In this document: positions 24,518 through 33,342 of the stretch, piece by piece | How positions within the stretch are numbered: position 1 is the stretch's first letter | Layout: each line of letters opens with the position of its first letter | Source: SZUA-229 sp041589175 | GTDB taxonomy: Bacteria > Pseudomonadota > Gammaproteobacteria > SZUA-229 | Direction of reading: 5' to 3' | DNA length: 64,000 nucleotides | Assembly: GCA_041589175.1 (NCBI GenBank) | Contig: JBFHWF010000003.1 | Location: 1-64,000, forward strand | Translations under genes and position numbers: made by a program | Notes under the pieces: model-generated | The model's input: only the letters and a program-made list of their open reading frames with translations | The model's database searches: none | Told to the model about the DNA's origin: nothing

Positions 24518-26692
24518 ATGACAAAGTTCAATAACCGAATTCTAATCATTGATGATGATACGCGGATTCACGAGGATTTCAGAAAAATACTCGGCATAAA
24601 AGAAGAGCTAAGCGAATTTGATGAAATGGAATCAGCTTTGTTTTCAGATGAAAGCGGCTCAAGAACCAGTATTGAATATGAGCTGGATTCGGCATATCAG
24701 GGGCAGGAAGGTTATGAAAAGGTGTTAAAGGCGAATGCGACGGGTAATCCGTATGCACTGGCTTTCGTCGATATGCGTATGCCGCCAGGCTGGGATGGTC
24801 TCGAAACTATCAAGCATATATGGGAAGAAGATAAACATATACAGCTTGTTATCTGTACGGCCTATTCAGACTATTCATGGAGTGAAGTGCTTTATCATCT
24901 TGGCGCATCCGACCGTTTGATTATTCTTAAAAAGCCATTCGATATGGTTGAGGTTCAACAAATAGCTACGGCATTAACCACCAAGTGGAATGTGAGCATG
25001 GAGAGCGCAGCAAGGCTGCAACGTATCAGGGAGTCAGAGGAAAAGTATCGAACTGTGATAGATAGTGTGGATAACACGATTGTCACAATGGATGAAAATG
25101 GTGAAATTATTTTCGTAAATCACAATCCCTGGAGCCTGCTTGAGCATAAGGGGCAGGATAATTATTACCTTGGAATAAAAGAAGAGTATAGGGATCAGGT
25201 AAAAGAATCAGTTAAAGATGTTATAAGAAATGGCGTTCAGAAGAATGTGGAATTTGCCAGTGTTGGTAATGATCATGAGACATTATGGTCTGAAGGTAGA
25301 ATATCGCCATATTATAAAAATGACGAGGTTGTTGCAGCGACACTGGTGGCAAGTGATATCACCGCCAGGAAAGCGCTCGACTGGCAGTTAAGACATGATG
25401 AGTTAACGGGGCTTGCAAACCGGGGATGCTTTGTTAGTAAGCTTGAGGAGAAATTGATACTCAGAGATGATGGGGATAAATATGCGATTCTGTTTATCGA
25501 TCTGGATCATTTCAATCTGGTGAATGACTGTTTTGGTCATGAGCTGGGTGATAAAGTGCTTGTCGAAGTGTCCAAGATCATCGCGGATAATATTGATGCG
25601 GATGATATGCTGGCCAGGCTTGGTGGTGATGAATTTGCGATTTTTAAGGAGCTTGGTAGAGAAGTACATGATATTCATGCCTATACAGAAGCGTTGAGGG
25701 AATCTTTAAAAACGTCGATTTTAATTGATGGGTTCGAGATTTATCCCTCTGTCAGCATTGGTATTGTCATCAGTGAAGACAGGACTGATACATCAACGAG
25801 TCTTATGCGGGATGCTGATGCTGCCCTCTATCATGCCAAATCTAGTGGACGAAACAGGTTCGAATATTTTGATCAGGAAGTGCGAGAAAATGTTATTCGA
25901 CGAGTTAATCTTGGTGCGGAGTTGCGTGCAGCAATTGAGAAAAATCAGTTTCAGGTGCTTTATCAGCCTATAGTGAATGTGGCTGAAAAAAAGATTTCCG
26001 GTTTTGAGGCGTTGATACGTTGGAATCATCCCCAGCGCGGCATAGTGTCACCGGTGGAATTTATACCAATCGCAGAAGAAACTGGCCTGATTGTGCAAAT
26101 CACTCGCAAGGTCCTTGAAGCCGTATGTCGGCAGTTCGAAGACTGGAAGCAGCATGGAATAAACGATGTGAATATTGCGGTTAACTGTTCTGCGAGAGAA
26201 TTCAAGGAGCAGGATCTTGATAAGATTATTGCGGATGTTTTTCCTGAAGAACATATATCTCGGCTTGAAATTGAGCTGACAGAGAGCAGTATTATGGATG
26301 ATGTTAATCGTGCAATAGAAAATATGAAGCGACTCGCGGCTATGGGCGTGGGTGTTTCAATTGATGATTTTGGTACGGGTTATTCCTCGTTTGGTTATAT
26401 CAAGCAATTTGCTATCAGAAAACTGAAGATTGATCGTGTCTTTATCAAGGATACGCCAGGTGATGAGGATGATGTTGCGATAGTAGAGGCAATTATCGCC
26501 ATGGCGAACAGGCTCAAGATAAGAGTTGTGGCTGAGGGTGTAGAAACTGCCGATCAGCTAAAATATCTAGCATCTGCAAAATGCGACTTTATACAGGGTT
26601 ATCTACTGGGTAAGCCGATGTCAGCTGATGACGCTGAAAACCTGCTAAAACAGGAGCAAGACTGGCTCAATAAGCATCTTGATCAGGTCTAG
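24518..26692 (+). CDS. response regulator with PAS, GGDEF and EAL domains
   Basis: 724 residues: receiver with the same long insertion as the gene at 21604 (1-155, phosphoacceptor Asp85 in LAFVDMRMPP), PAS (about 172-285), GGDEF (about 290-450, motif GGDEF at 369-373) and EAL (about 465-715, FEALIRWNHP). GGDEF and EAL catalytic residues look complete: NCSARE, IELTES, DDFGTGYSS, KLKIDRVF, AEGVET, FIQGYLLGKP. The RxxD inhibitory site before GGDEF is absent (DADD). It could therefore both make and break cyclic di-GMP, under phosphorylation control from the kinase gene 14 bp upstream. Confidence 0.93.
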   Translation: MTKFNNRILIIDDDTRIHEDFRKILGIKEELSEFDEMESALFSDESGSRTSIEYELDSAYQGQEGYEKVLKANATGNPYALAFVDMRMPPGWDGLETIKHIWEEDKHIQLVICTAYSDYSWSEVLYHLGASDRLIILKKPFDMVEVQQIATALTTKWNVSMESAARLQRIRESEEKYRTVIDSVDNTIVTMDENGEIIFVNHNPWSLLEHKGQDNYYLGIKEEYRDQVKESVKDVIRNGVQKNVEFASVGNDHETLWSEGRISPYYKNDEVVAATLVASDITARKALDWQLRHDELTGLANRGCFVSKLEEKLILRDDGDKYAILFIDLDHFNLVNDCFGHELGDKVLVEVSKIIADNIDADDMLARLGGDEFAIFKELGREVHDIHAYTEALRESLKTSILIDGFEIYPSVSIGIVISEDRTDTSTSLMRDADAALYHAKSSGRNRFEYFDQEVRENVIRRVNLGAELRAAIEKNQFQVLYQPIVNVAEKKISGFEALIRWNHPQRGIVSPVEFIPIAEETGLIVQITRKVLEAVCRQFEDWKQHGINDVNIAVNCSAREFKEQDLDKIIADVFPEEHISRLEIELTESSIMDDVNRAIENMKRLAAMGVGVSIDDFGTGYSSFGYIKQFAIRKLKIDRVFIKDTPGDEDDVAIVEAIIAMANRLKIRVVAEGVETADQLKYLASAKCDFIQGYLLGKPMSADDAENLLKQEQDWLNKHLDQV

Positions 26693-26759
26693 GGGGTGGT
26701 TTTTTGCTGAGTGCATAAGGTGTAGAATGAGGGCCGGGTTCTACATGATCGATTTATAA

Positions 26760-27512
26760 ATGGCTAATTCAAAAAAACCTACCAGATCCGGGCAGGACCG
26801 GATCTATTCGCAACCTCGAGAAGCAATACAGGATTTTGTCTTTGATACTAAGGTAGTTAGTGTTTTCGAAGACATGATTAATCGCTCTGTCCCTGGATAT
26901 GCTGGATTATTATCAATGATTCCCGTGTTTACGCGCCGCTTTGTAACAGCTTCGAGTAACTGTTATGACCTTGGGTGCTCGCTGGGTGCAGCTACACTAT
27001 CTATGCAACAGTCTGTTATGTGTGACGATGTGACTATTTTTGCGATTGATAACTCAGTGGCAATGGTGAGTAAGTGTAGAGATATACTTGACAAACATCG
27101 TAACCAGGTAAATGTCGACGTGCGTGAAGCTGATATCAATACTGTGACGATTGATAATGCGAGTATGGTGGTGATGAACTTTACCCTGCAATTCATTGAC
27201 GAGGCTTCACGGGATAATGTGGTCGACAGGATCTATCAGGGTATGAATACAGGCGGGTTATTTCTGCTGTCTGAAAAAATCAGGTTTGACAGTGACGAAC
27301 AGCAGCAGCTTATGACTGAGTTACACCATGAATTTAAAAAGGCTAATGGCTATAGTGACCTGGAAATCAGTCAGAAGCGTACGGCTCTGGAGAACGTGCT
27401 GGTGCCTGAGACAGTTGAGGGGCATATACAGCGACTGAGGCAAGCTGGTTTTTCCCAGGTGTATTGTTGGTACCAGTGTTTTAATTTTATTTCGATTATG
27501 GCTGTGAAATGA
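26760..27512 (+). CDS. cmoA: carboxy-S-adenosylmethionine synthase
   Basis: 250 residues. It converts S-adenosylmethionine and prephenate to carboxy-SAM, the cofactor used by CmoB to make cmo5U34 in tRNA. Visible: DRIYSQPREAIQDFVFDTKV at the N-terminus, the SAM pocket NCYDLGCSLGAATLSMQQ and VVMNFTLQFIDEASRDNV. Size and order match CmoA. The stop overlaps the start of cmoB (ATGATGA region), as in the usual cmoAB operon. Confidence 0.95.
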   Translation: MANSKKPTRSGQDRIYSQPREAIQDFVFDTKVVSVFEDMINRSVPGYAGLLSMIPVFTRRFVTASSNCYDLGCSLGAATLSMQQSVMCDDVTIFAIDNSVAMVSKCRDILDKHRNQVNVDVREADINTVTIDNASMVVMNFTLQFIDEASRDNVVDRIYQGMNTGGLFLLSEKIRFDSDEQQQLMTELHHEFKKANGYSDLEISQKRTALENVLVPETVEGHIQRLRQAGFSQVYCWYQCFNFISIMAVK

Positions 27513-28498
27513 TGACATTTGAAGATGAGTCGCTGGAATGCCTGTATCAACAAATGCAAGGTAACGAGCTGGAACCCTGGATAGAATCGTTGCGTGTTAG
27601 TGTTAAAGCGGCTTTGAGTGATAACTCGAACTCAAAAATAAAGGACTGGAGAAAAATTGTAGAACACCTGCCTGTCATCGAATCTCAGGGTGTTGATCTG
27701 GATGCGGCTGCGATAACAATATTGCCTGATTTAAAAAAAGGGAGTAAAGAGTATGATGAGCTTTACGGGCAATTAAAGCAGTTGATGCCGTGGCGCAAAG
27801 GTCCGTATTCGATCCACGGGGTTTATATTGATACCGAATGGCGCTCTGATTTTAAATGGCAGCGACTGGTGAATGAAATTGCGCCATTAAAATCAAGGCG
27901 AATACTCGATGTTGGTTGTGGCAATGGCTATCATGGCTGGCGTATGATGGGTGAGGGTGCTGAACTGGTAATTGGTATTGATCCTTCTCCGTTGTTCTTT
28001 ATGCAGTTCAGTGCTATTAAGCATTTTGCAGGCAAGCATAATATTTTTCACCTGCCAGTCGGCATTGAAGCACTGCCGGATAATTTACGGGCCTTCGATA
28101 CGGTTTTTTCTATGGGTGTGTTTTATCACCGTCGTTCCCCCATTGATCATCTGATACAACTGCGACAGGCTTTACGCGCTGGAGGTCAGCTGGTACTGGA
28201 GACGCTGGTTATAGAAGGCGATGAAAACACGGTGCTATTGCCCAATGATCGATATGCGCAGATGCGTAATGTCTGGTTTTTACCAAGCAGTAAGGCGATA
28301 CAGTTATGGCTGCGGCGTTGTGGATTCAATAATGTGCGTCTGGTGGATGAAACTGCAACAGGCTTCGATGAACAACGATCAACAGACTGGATGCAGTTTC
28401 ACTCATTGCAGGAGTTTCTGGATCCTGATGATCAGAGCCGTACAGTAGAAGGCTACCCAGCGCCAGTTCGCGCTGTGTTTGTTGCAGATGCGCCATGA
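27509..28498 (+). CDS. cmoB: tRNA U34 carboxymethyltransferase
   Basis: 329 residues, the expected CmoB length. SAM-binding motif RILDVGCGNGYHGWRMMGEG and the family stretch LKKGSKEYDELYGQLKQLMPW then RKGPYSIHGVYIDTEW. It transfers the carboxymethyl group of carboxy-SAM to 5-hydroxyuridine at position 34 of tRNA, which widens wobble decoding. It begins inside the cmoA stop and its own stop overlaps the next gene by 4 bp, so all three are coupled. The two adjacent ATG codons at 27509 and 27512 cannot be separated by eye. Confidence 0.95.
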   Translation: MMTFEDESLECLYQQMQGNELEPWIESLRVSVKAALSDNSNSKIKDWRKIVEHLPVIESQGVDLDAAAITILPDLKKGSKEYDELYGQLKQLMPWRKGPYSIHGVYIDTEWRSDFKWQRLVNEIAPLKSRRILDVGCGNGYHGWRMMGEGAELVIGIDPSPLFFMQFSAIKHFAGKHNIFHLPVGIEALPDNLRAFDTVFSMGVFYHRRSPIDHLIQLRQALRAGGQLVLETLVIEGDENTVLLPNDRYAQMRNVWFLPSSKAIQLWLRRCGFNNVRLVDETATGFDEQRSTDWMQFHSLQEFLDPDDQSRTVEGYPAPVRAVFVADAP

Positions 28499-29016
28499 GT
28501 CGGTTGTCGAAGTTTAAAAGCTATCTTTCCGAGCATCGGCTGATAAAAATCGTCTTGCAGCTGCTACTTGTGGTACTGGTCTATCTGCTGGTAAGAAGTT
28601 ATCAGTTACAGAGTGTTATATCGGGTACCGCGCCCGAGATTAATGCTACGCTTATAGATGGTAGCTCATTTGATTTACATGCTGAGTCGGCACAGCCAGT
28701 ACTGCTGCGTTTCTGGGCCAGCTGGTGTCCTATTTGCGAATTTGAAAATAGTAACTATGCAGCACTGTCTAAAGATTATCGCGTAGTAAATATTGCGGTA
28801 TGGAGCGGTACCGATCTGGAAGTCGAGAACTATTTGTATGAACAGCAGCTGAGTATGCCCGTGCTGGTGGATAATGAAGGTGAACTGGCGCGTTTGTATG
28901 GTGTAAAGGGTGTGCCGGTAAGCTTTTTTATCAATAATGGAGAGATCGTGACGGTTGAGAGAGGTTATACCTCAGAAACCGGGCTCAGACTGCGCATGTG
29001 GTGGTTAACATTATAG
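28495..29016 (+). CDS. membrane-anchored thioredoxin-like oxidoreductase
   Basis: 173 residues: an N-terminal membrane anchor (about 17-36) and a periplasmic TlpA/ScsD-like thioredoxin domain with the redox pair Cys78-Pro-Ile-Cys81 in RFWASWCPICEFE and the cis-Pro segment GVKGVPVSFFI. It would exchange disulfides in the periplasm, possibly as a reductant for a metal or heme pathway or as part of a copper-resistance type system. It follows cmoB by ATGA overlap, although a functional link to tRNA modification is not evident. Confidence 0.85.
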   Translation: MSRLSKFKSYLSEHRLIKIVLQLLLVVLVYLLVRSYQLQSVISGTAPEINATLIDGSSFDLHAESAQPVLLRFWASWCPICEFENSNYAALSKDYRVVNIAVWSGTDLEVENYLYEQQLSMPVLVDNEGELARLYGVKGVPVSFFINNGEIVTVERGYTSETGLRLRMWWLTL

Positions 29017-29058
29017 AAAGCAGCTTAATTACAGTAACGAACCCGTGGAAATGAATAT

Positions 29059-30867
29059 ATGTCGATAGAATTGATCAAGGAATCAGACATACACAGCCTG
29101 CCAGGGCTGTTTCGTGCAAGACTTGAACTGACGCCAGATGCGCCAGCATACCGTCAGTATGATGTCGCCAGTCAGCACTGGTCGAGCAGCAGCTGGAAAG
29201 AAATGGCAAATGAAGTGGCTCGCTGGCAGGCGGCATTCGATAAAGATGGTCTGCAACCTGGAGACCGTGTCGCAATTATGGTGCGAAACTGTCGTGAATG
29301 GGTCGTGTTCGATCAGGCGGCATTAGGCCTGGGGCTGGTGACTGTGCCGCTGTATGTGGATGATCGTCCGGAAAATGTCGCCTATATTATTAATCATGCC
29401 GAAGTAAAGCTGCTGTTCGTTCAGGATAAATTGCAGTGGCGCCGCCTGCTTTCATCAAAAGTAGATCTGGGTGGATTGCAGCGCATTATCAGTATTAAAC
29501 GAATATCAGAAGATGATGAGCCCGATGACCCCAAGCTGGAATCTTTATCTGACTGGCTGTTTGGATCTTCAGGGGAATTACAGACAAAAGAAAGTGATAT
29601 CGATGAGCTGGCAACCATTGTTTATACCTCGGGTACCACGGGGCGGTCGAAGGGGGTTATGCTTTCTCATCGCAATATACTCGCGAATGCTTTTGCCGCT
29701 GCAGCATGTAATGACTGGGTAGAAGCGGAGCGTTTTCTGTCTTTTCTGCCGCTTTCGCATATGCTGGAGCGAACCGCAGGCTATTACCTGCCAATTATTC
29801 TGGGTGCAGAAGTTGTTTATGCACGCTCGATTGCACAACTGGCGGAAGACCTGATTAACATAAAACCTACCATACTCATTTCAGTGCCACGTATCTATGA
29901 GCGAGTATATGGAAAAATTCAGGATGGCCTGAAAGCCAAGTCAGCAGTGGCGCGGATGCTTTTCACATCGGCAGTGAATGTGGGCTGGCGAAAATTCGAA
30001 TATGAACAGGGGCGTGCCAGCTGGCATCCATCCCTGCTCAGTTGGCCGTTATTAAACAGATTGGTAGCCGGTAAGATTCTCGAAAAGCTTGGTGGAGAGT
30101 TGCGTCTGGCTATCTGTGGTGGTGCGGCTTTGTCATCAGATGTGGCACGTCTGTTTATTGGTCTGGGCTTGCCATTACTGCAGGGTTACGGTTTAACAGA
30201 ATCCAGTCCGGTTATTACCGTGAATCGACCCGGCGATAATATTCCGTCCAGTATTGGTACGGTGGTACCAGGCACGGAAATTCGTGTTGGTAAACATGAT
30301 GAGCTGCAGAGCCGCGGGCCATGCTCAATGCTCGGGTACTGGAAAAATGAGCAGGCTACCACTGAAACTTTTACCGATGATGGCTGGTTAAAAACAGGTG
30401 ATAAGGTTCGTATCGATGACGATGGGCACGTCTATATCACAGGCAGGCTCAAAGATATTATTGTGCTGGCTAACGGTGAAAAAGTGCCGCCCAATGACAT
30501 GGAGCTGGCGATTGCACTGGATTCGCTGTTTGATCAGGTGATGGTGATCGGTGAGGCGCGAGCCTATCTTTCTGTGTTGCTGGTACTGAATCCGGATGCC
30601 TGGAAAGAAATGGCAGTTAATCTGAGTATTCATCCCGACTCGCCCGGTGCATTTCAGCAGCGCAATGTTGAAAAAGCTGTGCTTAAACGTGTGAGTGAGC
30701 AATTAAAAGATTTTCCGGGTTATGCAAAAATCAGGCGGGCCTACATGACACTGGATCCCTGGACGGTCGATGATGGCCTGCTAACGCCGACATTGAAAGT
30801 GAAGCGGCCAAAAGTGATGGCTGCGCTTGCCGATGAAATAGAAAAACTATATGAAGAACGTAAGTAG
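29059..30867 (+). CDS. long-chain acyl-CoA synthetase (AMP-forming)
   Basis: 602 residues of the AMP-binding (ANL) superfamily, long-chain FAA1-type. Signature motifs: P-loop-like LATIVYTSGTTGRSKGVMLS, LLQGYGLTESSPVITVN, GWLKTGDKVRIDDDG and ITGRLKDIIVLANGEKVPP. It activates a long-chain fatty acid with ATP and CoA. The following genes encode an acyl-CoA thioesterase and a FadL outer-membrane channel, so together they suggest fatty acid uptake and activation. The paralogous bacterial FadD of Enterobacteria is shorter and differs at the N-terminus, so I leave the symbol blank. Confidence 0.92.
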   Translation: MSIELIKESDIHSLPGLFRARLELTPDAPAYRQYDVASQHWSSSSWKEMANEVARWQAAFDKDGLQPGDRVAIMVRNCREWVVFDQAALGLGLVTVPLYVDDRPENVAYIINHAEVKLLFVQDKLQWRRLLSSKVDLGGLQRIISIKRISEDDEPDDPKLESLSDWLFGSSGELQTKESDIDELATIVYTSGTTGRSKGVMLSHRNILANAFAAAACNDWVEAERFLSFLPLSHMLERTAGYYLPIILGAEVVYARSIAQLAEDLINIKPTILISVPRIYERVYGKIQDGLKAKSAVARMLFTSAVNVGWRKFEYEQGRASWHPSLLSWPLLNRLVAGKILEKLGGELRLAICGGAALSSDVARLFIGLGLPLLQGYGLTESSPVITVNRPGDNIPSSIGTVVPGTEIRVGKHDELQSRGPCSMLGYWKNEQATTETFTDDGWLKTGDKVRIDDDGHVYITGRLKDIIVLANGEKVPPNDMELAIALDSLFDQVMVIGEARAYLSVLLVLNPDAWKEMAVNLSIHPDSPGAFQQRNVEKAVLKRVSEQLKDFPGYAKIRRAYMTLDPWTVDDGLLTPTLKVKRPKVMAALADEIEKLYEERK

Positions 30868-30877
30868 GCACTGATAC

Positions 30878-31294
30878 ATGTTTAATCATCAGCTTCCTGA
30901 GGGAAAGATTCCGGTCATTCGTTTACCTGCTATGCCAGCGGATCTAAATGAAGGCGGTACGGTGTTTGGCGGCTGGATTATGTCACAGGTTGATATTGCC
31001 GGCAGTATTCCAGCATCGGAACGTGCAGGCGGTGCCGTGGTGACGCGAGCGGTGGATTCTTTCGAGTTCAAGCGCCCCGTTTATGCTGGCGACCTCATTA
31101 GCTGCTATGCTGAAGTTGTATCAGTCGGTAGAACATCGATTACCGTGCATGTTGAGGTGTATGCGCAGCATATGCACCAGGGAGTGGTTACAACGATAGC
31201 GGTGACCGAAGCGAATCTGGTGTATGTTGCGATCGATGAGCAGGGCCGTCCGCGAGCTGTTCCCCCTGAAACACCGACTGAAAAAACCGATTGA
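30878..31294 (+). CDS. acyl-CoA thioesterase, YciA-type hotdog
   Basis: 138 residues of the hotdog fold: MPADLNEGGTVFGGWIMSQV with the catalytic loop, VVTRAVDSFEFKRPVYAGDL and SITVHVEVYAQHM. The YciA/BACH family hydrolyses acyl-CoA to free acid and CoA. It starts 10 bp after the acyl-CoA synthetase and 66 bp before the fadL start, in a fatty-acid run. It may balance the synthetase or recycle CoA. Confidence 0.9.
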   Translation: MFNHQLPEGKIPVIRLPAMPADLNEGGTVFGGWIMSQVDIAGSIPASERAGGAVVTRAVDSFEFKRPVYAGDLISCYAEVVSVGRTSITVHVEVYAQHMHQGVVTTIAVTEANLVYVAIDEQGRPRAVPPETPTEKTD

Positions 31295-31359
31295 TTATTC
31301 AAAATACAGGTTTATTATTAATTTTGTCCACAAAAGAAATAAAAGCAGGGTCTAAAAAT

Positions 31360-32790
31360 ATGAAAAGAAATCACTCAGTGCGTATCGCAGTCGCTGCAGC
31401 ACTCGCGAGCGGCTTTATTAGTACTCAGGTGTCAGCAGCGGGTTTTGCACTTATCGAAAACAGTGCCAGTGGTATGGGTAATGCTTATGCGGGTGCCTCA
31501 GCAGTTGCTGAAGATGCCTCAACCGTATGGTTTAATCCAGCGGGTATGACGCGCCTCAAAGGAAGTCAGATAGCAGTGGCAGGGCATATTATTCTCCCAG
31601 ATGCTAAATTTAATGATAATGGTTCTGCACAAAGTCCGGCAGCAGGTGGTATTCCACTATCGGGTGACACTGATGATGGCGGAGCGAGTGCGTTTGTGCC
31701 GAACTTCTATTATGTTACAGAGCTGGGTGGAAATGCCTGGTTTGGTGTAGGTGTAACAGTACCATTTGGGTTATCAACGGATTATAGTGATGGATGGCTT
31801 GGTCGCTATCATGCCACCCTGTCTGAAGTTTCAACTATCAATATTAATCCCAGTTTTGCATTTAAACACGACGATAAACTTTCAATTGGCCTTGGCTTAA
31901 GTTTTCAGTACATTGAAGCCAAACTGGAAAACAGAATTGATTCGACTCTGACCTGTGCAGGCATTCAGCAGGTTATTGATGCTCAATCTCCTGGTGCCGG
32001 TGCAGCAGTTGATTGTTCCGGGACGACATTTCCCGGTGATGCCAGCATCGATAGTGCACAGTCACTGGAAGGTGATGACTGGAACTGGGGCTGGAATCTG
32101 GGCATGTTGTATGAGATTGATAGTAGTTCGCGTGTAGGTGTTTCCTATCGCTCATCGATTGATGCAAACCTTGAAGGTGATGTCGACTTTACTCTGGATC
32201 CAAGTTTACAGACTGCGCTGGCCAGTTTTACTAATCCGCCTTTCGCCGGTACATCAGCACAGGCATTTGCGGCGTTTCTGTCAGATACTGGCGTAAAGGC
32301 GGGTATTGAGTTGCCTTCGCAAATTTCGGTAAGTTACTACCGTGATGTGTCAGAAGACTTCGCGATTCTGGCGGATATCACCTGGACGGAATGGAGTAAT
32401 TTTGATGCGCTCGTTATCAAGTTTGATAACCTGGTTCAGCCAACGTCAACTCAGCCTGAAAACTGGGAAGACTCTTTCCGATTTGCTATTGGTGCAAACT
32501 ATCGTATGGATGACAGTACATTGCTGCGCTTCGGTGTTGCCCATGACCAGACACCTATTCCAAACGCCGAAGATCGTACTGCACGTATCCCAGGTGATGA
32601 CCGTACCTGGCTGAGCCTGGGTGCAACGTTTGATCTGGATGCCGAAACCAGTATTGATGTCGGATTTAGTCATCTGATTGTCGGTGATGCTGAAATCAAT
32701 AACTCGGTGCCTGGCTCAGGGCAGACGCTGACGGGTGAGTTCGATGCGGATGTTAATATCCTCAGCGTACAGGGTAACTTTAAATTCTAA
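31360..32790 (+). CDS. fadL: FadL-type outer-membrane fatty acid channel
   Basis: 476 residues from ATG 31360 (GCAGGG upstream), chosen because it begins a signal peptide that ends near STQVSAA; the open frame to 31291 is not used. The mature N-terminus GFALIENSASGMGNAYAGAS then AVAEDASTVWFNPAGMTRL is the FadL hatch signature (NPAGM). The rest is a beta-barrel with alternating aromatic and polar residues ending in NFKF, with C-terminal Phe as needed for outer-membrane insertion. It imports long-chain fatty acids or other hydrophobic compounds. A strong terminator follows at 32813-32845. Confidence 0.93.
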   Translation: MKRNHSVRIAVAAALASGFISTQVSAAGFALIENSASGMGNAYAGASAVAEDASTVWFNPAGMTRLKGSQIAVAGHIILPDAKFNDNGSAQSPAAGGIPLSGDTDDGGASAFVPNFYYVTELGGNAWFGVGVTVPFGLSTDYSDGWLGRYHATLSEVSTININPSFAFKHDDKLSIGLGLSFQYIEAKLENRIDSTLTCAGIQQVIDAQSPGAGAAVDCSGTTFPGDASIDSAQSLEGDDWNWGWNLGMLYEIDSSSRVGVSYRSSIDANLEGDVDFTLDPSLQTALASFTNPPFAGTSAQAFAAFLSDTGVKAGIELPSQISVSYYRDVSEDFAILADITWTEWSNFDALVIKFDNLVQPTSTQPENWEDSFRFAIGANYRMDDSTLLRFGVAHDQTPIPNAEDRTARIPGDDRTWLSLGATFDLDAETSIDVGFSHLIVGDAEINNSVPGSGQTLTGEFDADVNILSVQGNFKF

Positions 32791-32812
32791 GTTAAACACG
32801 CCAGGCTGAAAA

Positions 32813-32845
32813 AAAAGCCCCCGGCACAGTGTGTCTGGGGCTTTT
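32813..32845 (+). terminator. Rho-independent terminator after fadL
   Basis: AAAAGCCCC at 32813-32821 pairs with GGGGCTTTT at 32837-32845 around a 15-base loop, and the right arm ends in a U-run. It lies 22 bp after the fadL stop and just before the convergent gene ending at 32852, so it may serve both directions. Confidence 0.8.
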
Positions 32846-32851
32846 CTATTT

Positions 32852-33340
32852 TCAGCCTCTCAGTTTCCATAAAGGCGTCTGGTCTTTATCGATAAGCTGA
32901 TGTTGTATCAGCCAGTCCAGCGCATCTTCAGCATCTGATGTGAACCACGCCTCGCTGGAACCCAGCCGAAAAGTGTAACCCCATTCATCCATGTCACGGA
33001 ACATCTGTGCTCTGTTAAAGCCGGGCAGGTAGTCGCTCAGGAGAATCGATAGATAACACACCGCATTTTCTTCATCAAAATCGCCACCCGCATTGGTGTG
33101 TAACTGGTGGCGTCGCTGTGCAGGCATGCAGATGTAATGGCAGGACTCGTGGAGAGCAGAGTGCACCGGTGTGTCGTTACGAATGTAGAGTGAATCAGCA
33201 ACCAGACCAGCCTCCGGTTCACCAAACCAGCTGCCGGGAATCTTTTCGCCTTCGTCGACAATCTTGAGTCGCAGGGAATAGCGCGACAATACATTGCGCA
33301 GGGAGTCGTAGCCAATTGCCTGACAGCAGACAACAGGCAT
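32852..33340 (-). CDS. HExxH-containing conserved protein next to rdgB
   Basis: 162 residues, soluble, no signal peptide. It carries HSALHESCHYICMPAQRR, in which HESCH fits the zinc-metallopeptidase HExxH pattern, followed by acidic residues (GDFDEENAVCYLSILLSDYL) that could supply a third ligand. There is no other protease signature. It ends 12 bp from the fadL side and starts 2 bp after rdgB, so it is co-transcribed with rph-rdgB. Enzymatic function is not established. Confidence 0.65.
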   Translation of the reverse strand: MPVVCCQAIGYDSLRNVLSRYSLRLKIVDEGEKIPGSWFGEPEAGLVADSLYIRNDTPVHSALHESCHYICMPAQRRHQLHTNAGGDFDEENAVCYLSILLSDYLPGFNRAQMFRDMDEWGYTFRLGSSEAWFTSDAEDALDWLIQHQLIDKDQTPLWKLRG

Positions 33341-33342
33341 GG

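Noticed and set aside
26722..26744. GTAGAA/TTCTAC inverted repeat before cmoA
   Set aside because: Only six-base arms with an 11-base loop; likely coincidence.
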